Positions 23,001-29,475 of a stretch of 35,184 bases of DNA are shown piece after piece. Below the pieces are notes generated by a model. It saw nothing but the letters and a program-made list of their open reading frames with translations. It had not been told where the DNA came from and ran no database searches. The stretch is from Bacteroidales bacterium (lineage in GTDB: Bacteria > Bacteroidota > Bacteroidia > Bacteroidales > Marinilabiliaceae). The position numbers and the translations under genes are program-made. The stretch is taken from contig JAKSLE010000024.1 of NCBI GenBank assembly GCA_024401365.1, forward strand, positions 1 to 35,184, given 5' to 3'. Positions within the stretch are counted from its first letter, which is position 1. Each line of letters opens with the position of its first letter.

Positions 23001-24233
23001 ATGGCAAAGAAAAAACAAATCAAGCAACAACCTGTGAAAACCAAACCAAATTTCCAAGATACCTCCACCTCCACCACTGTGCAGGTGGACTATTTCCATC
23101 TTATGGAATCCTTGTATGCTCACGAGATCAACGACTGGCTCGAGGCTCGTGCCGCTCGTTACAATCCTTTCTACCCTACTACCTATCAACTCCAGCAACT
23201 CTACAAGGACTCTATGCTCGACAACCACCTCTCTGGTGCTATAGACACACAGCGTGTCCTGCCTATTCTTAACAAGGCTTTCATCATTCGTGACACACAG
23301 GAAAAGACAGACAACGACCTTTCCAAACTTATACAAGGCAAGTGGTTCCGTGACATCGTGCGTGAAGCTATGATGTCTATCTTCTATGGCTACTCGCTCA
23401 TCTTCCTCGACTCCCTCCCAGACCCTGCCCACCGACAGATTATCTCCATACACCGTGAGAACGTCATACCCGAGCGTGGTATCATAGTCCGCAACCCTAT
23501 GGACACCTCTGGTGAGCATATCACCTACACAGACTTCCCTTCCTATTTTGTCTTCGCCTCTCTTGGCACCAACAAGATAGGACTGCTTGAATCCATAGCA
23601 CCGCTGACTATCTACAAGCGTCACTCCTGGGCTTCCTGGGACGAATTTGAGCAAATCTTCGGTCTGCCTATACGTGTAGCCCGCACTGCTATCAACACAC
23701 AGAAGCACCACGACGACCTCCAGCAGTGGCTCGAGACCATGGGCGCAGCCTCTTATGCTATCTTCGACAAGAATACCGACATAGAACTCCATGAGTCCCA
23801 ACACAAAGATGCTTATCATATCTATCTTGAGAAAGTCAAAGCCGTCAATTCCGAGATCTCCAAGCGTGTCCTTGGACAGACCATGACCACAGAAGATGGC
23901 TCCTCTCAGTCTCAGGCAGAGGTGCATCTTAAGATTCTCGAGACTGTTCAGCAGGCAGACGTCGCCGAGCTTACAGACTGGCTCAACGATACCCTTCTGC
24001 CTGTCCTTCGTCTTCAAGGCTTCAACATACCTGATGGCTATACCATCGCCGTCGTTGACAAGCCCAATGTCAAACCCAAAGATAAGATAGCCATTGACCA
24101 GGTTCTGCTCAATGCTGGCTACAACCTCGACCCAGACTATATAGAGGATTTCTACGGCACTCCGCTTGTCAAAGACCAGCCTCGCCGAGATCCTGGCACC
24201 TTATCCCTGTCCGCTGAAGATTTTTTCGCCTGA
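23001..24233 (+). CDS. Portal protein (DUF935, Mu gp29-like)
   Basis: 410 residues. The dodecameric portal is the DNA entry channel. Visible family features: the central stem/wing with FYGYSLIFLDSL, SWASWDEFEQIFGLPIRVAR, and GQTMTTEDGSSQSQAEVHLKILETV (typical of DUF935), then the C-terminal WLNDTLLPVLRLQGFN. It ends ...LSAEDFFA at TGA 24231-24233. A -1 frameshift signal sits at the very end (24221-24254), so part of the product may be extended into the MuF protein. Confidence 0.92.
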   Translation: MAKKKQIKQQPVKTKPNFQDTSTSTTVQVDYFHLMESLYAHEINDWLEARAARYNPFYPTTYQLQQLYKDSMLDNHLSGAIDTQRVLPILNKAFIIRDTQEKTDNDLSKLIQGKWFRDIVREAMMSIFYGYSLIFLDSLPDPAHRQIISIHRENVIPERGIIVRNPMDTSGEHITYTDFPSYFVFASLGTNKIGLLESIAPLTIYKRHSWASWDEFEQIFGLPIRVARTAINTQKHHDDLQQWLETMGAASYAIFDKNTDIELHESQHKDAYHIYLEKVKAVNSEISKRVLGQTMTTEDGSSQSQAEVHLKILETVQQADVAELTDWLNDTLLPVLRLQGFNIPDGYTIAVVDKPNVKPKDKIAIDQVLLNAGYNLDPDYIEDFYGTPLVKDQPRRDPGTLSLSAEDFFA

Positions 24234-24254
24234 GGGGTAGCCAACACCTACCCC
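24221..24254 (+). other. -1 programmed frameshift signal between portal and MuF genes
   Basis: Slippery heptamer T TTT TTC at 24221-24227 in the correct phase with portal codons GAT TTT TTC. Then a 6-nt spacer that contains the portal stop codon, and a perfect 7-bp stem-loop: GGGGTAG at 24234-24240, 7-nt loop, CTACCCC at 24248-24254. After slipping, the ribosome reads CGC CTG AGG GGT AGC into the open MuF frame. Confidence 0.75.
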
Positions 24255-25567
24255 TGACACTACAGCATCAGAGAGCTATCTACTCTCTCTATGCCGATAC
24301 CTCTCTCACTCTCGCCGATGATACACCCTTCCTGGGTAGTATCTTCCAGCGGTTGCACACCCTCTTCAACTCTGCTGCCAAGTACATACACACACATGGC
24401 ACATACACTCCTTCTATGCTAGCACATCAAGACATCCTACCTCTTATCACTACCACCTCAGAGGCTTTCTCCGAGGCTATGAAAAAAGGTATAGGCTCTT
24501 CTCCTATGCCGTCTGCTATGCGCTCTATGCTGCAAAACAATGTCTTTATCTTCTCTGGCTTCAAGACACACGCTCAGCTCTCTGCCGTCTCTGCTCTTCT
24601 GCTAGATGACAAAGGCAAGAAGAAACCCTTCGACACCTTCCTGCAAGATGTCAAAGCTATTGACAAGACCTACAACCAGACCTATCTGCGTGCCGAGTAC
24701 AACTTCGCCACTCAGTCTGCTCGTTCTGCTGCCCAGTGGGCAGATTACCAGAAAGACGGCGATATGTTCAACCTCCAGTACCGTACCGCTGGTGATGAGC
24801 GTGTACGTGAATCACACATGCTGCTCAACCATACTACCCTCCCTCTTTCAGATCCTTTCTGGAAGAAGTACTTCCCGCCCAATGGCTGGAACTGCCGCTG
24901 TACTGCCGTACAGGTGCGTAAATCCAAGTACCCTCTTTCAGACTCCGCCTCTGCCATAGCCTTTGGTGAGAAAGCCACCACTGCCTACAATTCCAAGGGC
25001 AGAAACGCTCTGGCCATCTTCCGCTTCAATCCTGGTATGGAGCACAAGATCTTCCCTCCTCGTCACCCTTACCTACCTAAACCTTCTCAGCTTGGCTGCG
25101 ACAACTGTTCAAAGAATATGTTAGCCTACAACCCTAAGAACTCCATGTGCCAAGCCTGTCGAACTATACATAGTTGTCTTGACCAGATCAATAATTACCG
25201 ACAGGCTCGAAAGGATGTCCTTGATTGGGGACGCCACAACATTATAGGCAAATACGAGGTAAAGAATGATGCTTTTGATGGTCTCACTGCCAAGTTCTGT
25301 AAGGAGTCCTTCACTCACAATCTCTCTGGTGGTGGCTTATTCGATGTCAAGGTTGATATTCTCAATAATATTGAGACCTACATAGAGTCTGGTGCAAAAA
25401 TTTATCGAACCAAACCAGATCACGACCTCGACAAAATCGAGCGCATCTACAAACAAAAAGTACGTTACAATGGAGCGATTAAAGAGTTTAAAGGTAGAGA
25501 TGTGATTTTCACATATCGAAAAACACATCAAGGAGACCTTTTCTTTTACGACATCAAGATACAATGA
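24227..25567 (+). CDS. MuF-like head protein with C-terminal toxin/nuclease-like domain
   Basis: The MuF frame is open from 24218 (after an in-frame TGA at 24215-24217) to the stop at 25565, with no ATG before 24416; the first alternative start is TTG at 24353. Through frameshifting the portal would gain 446 residues (about 855 in all). The MuF core holds the signature DERVRESHMLLNHTTLPL... PPNGWNCRC. A Cys set (CDNC near 25099, CQAC near 25150) may bind zinc. The last 125 residues (from about 25190: KDVLDWGRHNIIGKYEV... PDHDLDKIERIYKQKVRYNG... VIFTYRKTHQGDLFFYD) look like the barnase/EndoU/colicin-type nuclease domains often fused to MuF; that part is AT-richer and lacks the C-skew. Confidence 0.82.
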   Translation, partial: RLRGSQHLPLTLQHQRAIYSLYADTSLTLADDTPFLGSIFQRLHTLFNSAAKYIHTHGTYTPSMLAHQDILPLITTTSEAFSEAMKKGIGSSPMPSAMRSMLQNNVFIFSGFKTHAQLSAVSALLLDDKGKKKPFDTFLQDVKAIDKTYNQTYLRAEYNFATQSARSAAQWADYQKDGDMFNLQYRTAGDERVRESHMLLNHTTLPLSDPFWKKYFPPNGWNCRCTAVQVRKSKYPLSDSASAIAFGEKATTAYNSKGRNALAIFRFNPGMEHKIFPPRHPYLPKPSQLGCDNCSKNMLAYNPKNSMCQACRTIHSCLDQINNYRQARKDVLDWGRHNIIGKYEVKNDAFDGLTAKFCKESFTHNLSGGGLFDVKVDILNNIETYIESGAKIYRTKPDHDLDKIERIYKQKVRYNGAIKEFKGRDVIFTYRKTHQGDLFFYDIKIQ

Positions 25568-25633
25568 TGAAAGGAGACTTGTTGCGAGGATACCGCCTCC
25601 CAACGACGGTCCAGCAACAAGTCTCCTTTCATC
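25566..25633 (+). terminator. Long stem-loop after MuF (terminator or attenuator)
   Basis: GATGAAAGGAGACTTGTTGC at 25566-25585 is perfectly repeated in inverted orientation at 25614-25633; the 28-nt loop can form a further small stem (ACCG/CGGT). The first arm begins at the MuF stop codon. No long T-run follows, so simple intrinsic termination is uncertain, but a new promoter follows at once (25639). Confidence 0.6.
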
Positions 25634-25638
25634 TTTGC

Positions 25639-25668
25639 TTGCAAAATTATTACATTATTTTACATTTG
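25639..25668 (+). promoter_or_regulatory. Consensus promoter of the gpG-like gene
   Basis: TTG (25639-25641), 19 bp, TACATTTG (25661-25668). A good Bacteroidota promoter directly after the long stem-loop and 35 bp before the ATG at 25703. Confidence 0.72.
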
Positions 25669-25702
25669 CAAAACATTTTAATATTTTTTTTAAATAAATT
25701 TT

Positions 25703-26155
25703 ATGGATTACAATGAAGTACTTTCTAAAGCCTTAGAAACCATAGGCGTAGAACTCAAAGAAGAATTTGATAAAAATTTTGAAAATAAATCTTTTTTTGG
25801 TAAAAAATGGCCTCCTTCAGACAATGGATTGGTCAAAACTGGTGATTTACGCAAGAGTTTAAGGGTTCAGACCTCTAATTCCTCTGTTTCTATCATCTCC
25901 GATGTGGAGTATGCAGACATTCACAACGAGGGAGGAAAGATTCAGGTCACAGACAAGATGAAGAAATTCTTCTGGGCAAAGTACAAGGAAACCAAATCCG
26001 AGAAATACAAAGCCTTAGCTCTTAAAAAAGTTGGCTCCTACATCATCATACCAGAGCGTAGGTTCGTCGGCGATGCTCCAGAAGTTAAACAGATAGTAGA
26101 AGATGTCATTACAGAACAGCTCAACGACTTCATTTCTTCCATCACCAAGAACTAG
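25703..26155 (+). CDS. Virion morphogenesis protein, Mu gpG-like (tail completion)
   Basis: 150 residues. Family features: GLVKTGDLRKSLRVQ, then VEYADIHNEGGKIQVTDKMKKFFWAKY and RRFVGDAPEVKQIVEDVI near the end. These match the phage virion morphogenesis (gpG/P2 gpS) family, which joins head and tail. The gene is AT-rich, has its own promoter, and its stop codon shares the palindrome CTAG with the stop of the facing minus-strand gene. Confidence 0.82.
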   Translation: MDYNEVLSKALETIGVELKEEFDKNFENKSFFGKKWPPSDNGLVKTGDLRKSLRVQTSNSSVSIISDVEYADIHNEGGKIQVTDKMKKFFWAKYKETKSEKYKALALKKVGSYIIIPERRFVGDAPEVKQIVEDVITEQLNDFISSITKN

Positions 26156-26352
26156 CCTTCCCCTCTGTGCATATCCTTCAGCCCTGGTGTGCTCAGTATG
26201 TCCATATAATAGTTATAGGATATGAAAAAGCGTGGCTGTATCCACCTTCTCCATATCCCTTTATATGTCGTCACCCCATCCACATAGTGTCTGTTGTGTT
26301 CCTCCACTACAGCCCTTTTCATCTGCAGTGTATTTTCCTTGCTCTTAGGCAT
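26152..26352 (-). CDS. 66-residue putative regulator with helix-turn-helix-like end
   Basis: MPKSKENTLQMKRAVVEEHNRH... with the C-terminal part GVTTYKGIWRRWIQPRFFISYNYYMDILST. The pattern of a helix, turn and 'RFFIS....YMDIL' resembles small DNA-binding proteins that follow the early operon in Bacteroidota Mu-like phages. It has its own -7 element and an inverted repeat upstream. Its place at the junction of early and late genes is that of Mu Mor/C regulators. No sequence match to Mor/C is claimed. Confidence 0.55.
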   Translation of the reverse strand: MPKSKENTLQMKRAVVEEHNRHYVDGVTTYKGIWRRWIQPRFFISYNYYMDILSTPGLKDMHRGEG

Positions 26353-26378
26353 TATGCTCCTTCTTTTTTACTCACTTG

Positions 26379-26386
26379 CAAAGATA
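26379..26386 (-). promoter_or_regulatory. -7 element of a middle-type promoter
   Basis: Minus strand TATCTTTG, identical to the -7 elements at 19999 and 33721, with about 20 nt between the predicted start and the ATG at 26352. No TTG at 19-21 bp upstream; instead there is an inverted repeat at 26416-26435, so activation by an early phage protein is plausible. Confidence 0.6.
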
Positions 26387-26415
26387 GTAAATTTTCTTTA
26401 ATCTCTGCCACTGTT

Positions 26416-26435
26416 CCTGACGGTTCTCCGTCAGG
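26416..26435. promoter_or_regulatory. Perfect 8-bp inverted repeat upstream of the middle promoter
   Basis: CCTGACGG-TTCT-CCGTCAGG. No T-run follows on either strand, so it is less likely to be a simple terminator. It lies about 44-63 bp upstream of the predicted start of the 66-residue gene and 15 bp after the early operon. Candidate operator. Confidence 0.5.
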
Positions 26436-26449
26436 TCAAACGACATCTT

Positions 26450-26548
26450 TTATTTCTTCTTCTCTTTTATTCTCAGATATATCTCATCTATTACTACTAT
26501 TAGCAATACCGCTATTATTACTATTCCTACTACTACTGATTCTTTCAT
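26450..26548 (-). CDS. Possible 32-residue membrane peptide
   Basis: ATG at 26548, stop at 26452-26450: MKESVVVGIVIIAVLLIVVI then DEIYLRIKEKKK. One perfect membrane helix with a basic tail. It overlaps the 3' end of the upstream gene (out of frame) and is preceded by an AAGAGAAGAG stretch. Phage genomes often hold such tiny membrane proteins, but it could be chance. Confidence 0.4.
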   Translation of the reverse strand: MKESVVVGIVIIAVLLIVVIDEIYLRIKEKKK

Positions 26549-26717
26549 TTTTCTCTTCTCTTAATTTTCTATATACTAACAACTTAGCCTCCGCATCTGC
26601 TATTAAGATTCTTACCTTCCTGATTCTTTCTTCCGAAAGTCTAACTTGTTCCTTTGCTTTTGCAATAATGGCTTCAAGTTCTTTTTCGTCAAAAAGTTCT
26701 TCTAAATTTTTACTCAT
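26484..26717 (-). CDS. Small coiled-coil protein, end of early operon
   Basis: 77 residues from ATG 26717, starting MSKNLEELFDEKELEAIIAK; this start overlaps the upstream stop as ATGA, whereas a longer in-frame form would begin inside that gene. Residues 5-60 are continuous charged helix (AKEQVRLSEERIRKVRILIADAEAKL). The tail is Ser/Asn-rich. Function unknown. Confidence 0.6.
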   Translation of the reverse strand: MSKNLEELFDEKELEAIIAKAKEQVRLSEERIRKVRILIADAEAKLLVYRKLREEKNERISSSRNSNNSGIANSSNR

Positions 26718-27259
26718 TTTATACATGATTTTGTGTTTTTGTTTATTGATTTTATATAATTTTTGAGCTTGCATCCTCTGTCATCAGCGGCAGACTTGTA
26801 ACTTTCTGCCTCCTCTATGCTCCTTCTCTCTGCTATCTCGAACCTTTCATCAGCATACTTCCTGAACCACCCTTCCACCATTGGCACATTCACCAGCTCA
26901 TAGAACTCGCCCCAATACCCTTTGATTGCTCTGTCAAACACCAGATAGACATCTGCCATAGAGAGGTAGTAATACTCTTTCATTACATCATCTGCTATTC
27001 TGTCTATCATTGCTTCTGTCAGTGGCCTTTTGAGGTTGAGCATTTCGTTCAGATACACACACTGCAGCTTTATGAGGGCTTTCACTTTAGCCTCGCTGCT
27101 TACCCTCTTAATCGCTGCCAGTGAAGGTTCTTTGGCTTGCATTATCTTGCTGATCGTAAGATTACCTTCAAACCTCTTTGCCAACTCTCTAGGAGTGCAA
27201 CTCCCTAAGTATCTGTTCAGCGTAACTACTGCTGACGTTGTTTGCTGCTTTTCTTCCAT
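26714..27259 (-). CDS. Early protein, possibly replication-related, unknown function
   Basis: 181 residues. The N-terminus has TPRELAKRFEGNLTISKIMQAKEPSLAAIKR, the middle LNEMLNLKRPLTEAMIDRIADDV, then EYYYLSMADVYLVFDRAIKGYWGEFYELVNVPMVEGWFRKYADERFEIAE. The latter part is a conserved pattern in Bacteroidota mobile elements (I associate it with DUF6633, without certainty). The layout resembles proteins that recruit replication enzymes. Its start overlaps the upstream gene by 71 nt in another frame. Confidence 0.68.
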   Translation of the reverse strand: MEEKQQTTSAVVTLNRYLGSCTPRELAKRFEGNLTISKIMQAKEPSLAAIKRVSSEAKVKALIKLQCVYLNEMLNLKRPLTEAMIDRIADDVMKEYYYLSMADVYLVFDRAIKGYWGEFYELVNVPMVEGWFRKYADERFEIAERRSIEEAESYKSAADDRGCKLKNYIKSINKNTKSCIK

Positions 27260-27527
27260 TTTTCATCTTTCTGTATAGTTCATTAAATTGGCTGTTGAGT
27301 ATCGCCAAGCTGTAATGCTCCTTCACCCACTCATCGCCCACCTGATAAGCCTTCCTGCAATACACTTCCACGCTCGCCTCCATATCCACCTCTCTGTCTA
27401 TCGCCCTTATCTTGTTTATCAGCATCTGCATACTCTTGCCATCTTTGCCTGTCCAGTAGTAGTTCAGACCTGTCAGGTCCTTATACACCTTCAGCCATAC
27501 TTCTCTGCATCTTGTTACTTCTGTCAT
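27189..27527 (-). CDS. Early protein of unknown function
   Basis: 112 residues starting MTEVTRCREVWLKVYKDLTGLNYYWTGKDGK. Mostly helical; SMQMLINKIRAIDREVDMEASVEVYCRKAYQVGDEWVKEHYSLAILNSQFNELYRKM is reminiscent of small replication-associated proteins in Bacteroidota phages. It is directly downstream of a tRNA-like element and overlaps the following gene. Confidence 0.65.
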   Translation of the reverse strand: MTEVTRCREVWLKVYKDLTGLNYYWTGKDGKSMQMLINKIRAIDREVDMEASVEVYCRKAYQVGDEWVKEHYSLAILNSQFNELYRKMKNGRKAANNVSSSYAEQILRELHS

Positions 27528-27531
27528 AGTG

Positions 27532-27576
27532 GACCATAGCAGGGAGTCGAACCCTGCTCCTACACCATGTATGGTC
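27532..27576 (-). ncRNA. tRNA-like minihelix (element C) in the early operon
   Basis: On the minus strand: GACCATA (27576-27570), 12-nt linker, GCAGGG-TTCGACT-CCCTGC (27557-27539), TATGGTC (27538-27532). This is a perfect 7-bp acceptor-like stem stacked on a T-arm with the canonical T-loop TTCGACT; the D and anticodon arms are absent. CCA follows almost at once (27532-27529 region reads C-CA). It fills a 58-bp gap between two genes. Confidence 0.6.
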
Positions 27577-27585
27577 GCCGTCTCT

Positions 27586-28263
27586 TTAGACCTCTGTCAG
27601 CCCTAGTGGTATATCTTTCCACTCGCCTTCGCCATTATCCGTATGCTCCTTCACCGAGCATCTTACATACAGCTTGCTTCTTGTTGGTCTGTATGCATCT
27701 CTGATTATCTTGATACCTTCTTTGAACTCCTCATTGCCGCTCTTCTCAGCCATCTGTCCTAGCTGTATCACTTTGCTTGCCTTTAGATTGCCTTTACCGT
27801 CTCTCGCCAGCAGCTTTAGGATTACATCTATCAGGTTCTTACTCTCTTCATCTTTCGCCAGGCTAGCCATATATGCCTTCACCTTGGCTATACCTTCTTC
27901 CACCTGGTCAAGATAGCCGTCATTCATATTGTAGCCTATCCTCATCTTCATATTGCCTTCACTGTTGGTGAACATATAGCTGTCTTGCTCTTTCTTTCCA
28001 GCCTCTGTGTTGACCTCCTTTCTTAGCTCCATCAGCGCCGAGAAACTGTTTATCACTTTCTCTTTAGCCGCCTTAAGCATCTGGCTACACTTCTTCAGTT
28101 CTTCCACAGCTTCGTCCATCACTTCGTCTGTCATTTCTTGCAACTGCTCTCGCTGTTGCTTCTTCATTTCCTGCTGTTTCTTTTTCGCTTGCTCGAGTTT
28201 AAAAGCCTTGTACTGCTCTCTTTCCTCAGCAGTCATTTCGACCATCGTCTTTTCGTTTTCCAT
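27586..28263 (-). CDS. DUF3164-like early protein
   Basis: 225 residues. The N-terminal 50 residues are a highly charged helix rich in Gln, Lys and Glu. The rest includes VINSFSALMELRKEVNTEAG, FTNSEGNMKMRIGYNMNDGYLDQVEEGIAKVKAYM and a C-terminal VIQLGQMAEKSGNEEFKEGIKIIRDAYRPTRSKLYVRCSVK. This fits DUF3164 proteins encoded in early regions of Mu-like phages. The family has no established function. Confidence 0.75.
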   Translation of the reverse strand: MENEKTMVEMTAEEREQYKAFKLEQAKKKQQEMKKQQREQLQEMTDEVMDEAVEELKKCSQMLKAAKEKVINSFSALMELRKEVNTEAGKKEQDSYMFTNSEGNMKMRIGYNMNDGYLDQVEEGIAKVKAYMASLAKDEESKNLIDVILKLLARDGKGNLKASKVIQLGQMAEKSGNEEFKEGIKIIRDAYRPTRSKLYVRCSVKEHTDNGEGEWKDIPLGLTEV

Positions 28264-28305
28264 TTTTCTTTTTTTTGTTTTTGTTTATATATATAGAGGA
28301 TTAAG

Positions 28306-28776
28306 TTATTCTTCTCCACTTACTATGCTCATAGCCTCCTGCACCACATCTTCATACACCTTCTTCTGCTTGTTGAATGAGTATGTAAGACTTCTCAGCT
28401 TCGTCAGGCTTATGCTGTTTATATCTTCCACCTGTGCCGCTCTGCATGCAACACCTATCGCATACACTGCCTTGCCTTTACCATCTTTCTGCATATAGTT
28501 ATCATCTTGTGCCAGCTCCAGAAACTGGCATATAGCCGCTATCAATTTCTTTCTGCTCTTGTCCATCAGAGCCTCTACAGCACTCGTCATACCTTTCACA
28601 CAGTTGCATGCCTCTTTCAGCTGCTCTATCGTCAGGTCCTTGGAACTCACCACCCCAAAACTGCTCAACAGCGCCAGCCTGTTCTCTTCACTTATGTTGT
28701 GAATATGACACAATGCGTTAAACTTCTGCACCCACGCCCTTTTTTCATTGATATTGTTGATGTCTTGTCTGCCCAT
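28306..28776 (-). CDS. GemA/gp16-like early regulatory protein (tentative)
   Basis: 156 residues. It lies in the early operon after the transposition genes, where Mu encodes gp16/GemA, and has a similar size and helical plan: IHNISEENRLALLSSFGVVSSKDLTIEQLKEACNCVKG followed by LTKLRSLTYSFNKQKKVYEDVV. In Mu, GemA changes host gene expression and DNA relaxation. Alternatively it is a replication accessory protein. Homology is judged by pattern only. Confidence 0.5.
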   Translation of the reverse strand: MGRQDINNINEKRAWVQKFNALCHIHNISEENRLALLSSFGVVSSKDLTIEQLKEACNCVKGMTSAVEALMDKSRKKLIAAICQFLELAQDDNYMQKDGKGKAVYAIGVACRAAQVEDINSISLTKLRSLTYSFNKQKKVYEDVVQEAMSIVSGEE

Positions 28777-28794
28777 TGTTTTTTCTTGTTTTTT

Positions 28795-29451
28795 TTATAT
28801 TTCTTCCATTTTTTCCAGTCCACTTTCGCCCTCTGGATTTTGAAGCGCTCCATACTCCCACACCGTCATCACTTCTCCACCACCATATCTGCTGAAAGCC
28901 TTAGCCCTGAATCCATCTACCAGTATCTTCACCATAGCATCATACCTTATCCTCACCGCCGTAGCCCCCATAGGCTCCTTCTTCTCATTAGCATGCGAGA
29001 TAAAGATAAATAACTTATTCTCAAATTCTCTTTTCAGCTCCTTATACCCTTGGTAGTTTATCCCCAGATACTGCAGACTGTCTATCACCACCACCTGTGG
29101 ACTTCTCTGTTTTCTCAGCTCAGCCTTCATATCTTCCACATCCATTTCCACCCACAACATCAGCCTCTCATTCACACTCTCCATGCAAGCCTCTCTGAAT
29201 GCTTTCCTCATACTTACGCTGTTGCCTTCCTCCAGTGACAGATAGGCTACCTTATATCCTATCTCTGCTATGTACTTGGCCAATGCCAACACTAGCCTTG
29301 TCTTGCCAGAGAAACTCCTGCCCCATACCAGCCAGCAGCCTCTCTCCTCAGGTCTGCCCATAAATCTTTTCCATTCTCCCTCCATCGGCATCACCCTATC
29401 TACCACCATCGCCATATCCTTTGGCGACATCTTGTATTTCTTCTTTGGCAT
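28795..29451 (-). CDS. RecA-fold ATPase (DnaB/RadA-like)
   Basis: 218 residues. Walker A GRSFSGKT at 44-51, Walker B QVVVIDSLQYLG at about 119-130. The segment GYKVAYLSLEEGNSVSMRKAF is typical of RadA/KaiC/DnaB-like cores. It has no other domain. A second ATPase beside the MuB-like protein is usual in Bacteroidota transposable phages and may act in replication restart or helicase loading. It lies 24 nt after the MuB-like gene. Confidence 0.82.
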   Translation of the reverse strand: MPKKKYKMSPKDMAMVVDRVMPMEGEWKRFMGRPEERGCWLVWGRSFSGKTRLVLALAKYIAEIGYKVAYLSLEEGNSVSMRKAFREACMESVNERLMLWVEMDVEDMKAELRKQRSPQVVVIDSLQYLGINYQGYKELKREFENKLFIFISHANEKKEPMGATAVRIRYDAMVKILVDGFRAKAFSRYGGGEVMTVWEYGALQNPEGESGLEKMEEI

Positions 29452-29475
29452 TGGTTATTGTTTTTTTCTTTTTTT

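Noticed and set aside
24353-25567. MuF gene starting independently at TTG 24353
   Set aside because: The same frame is open and looks coding for another 45 codons upstream, ending at a frameshift heptamer in the portal gene. The TTG start is kept only as an alternative.
26416-26435. Intrinsic terminator of the early operon
   Set aside because: The stem is strong but no U-run follows on the minus strand; an operator is at least as likely.
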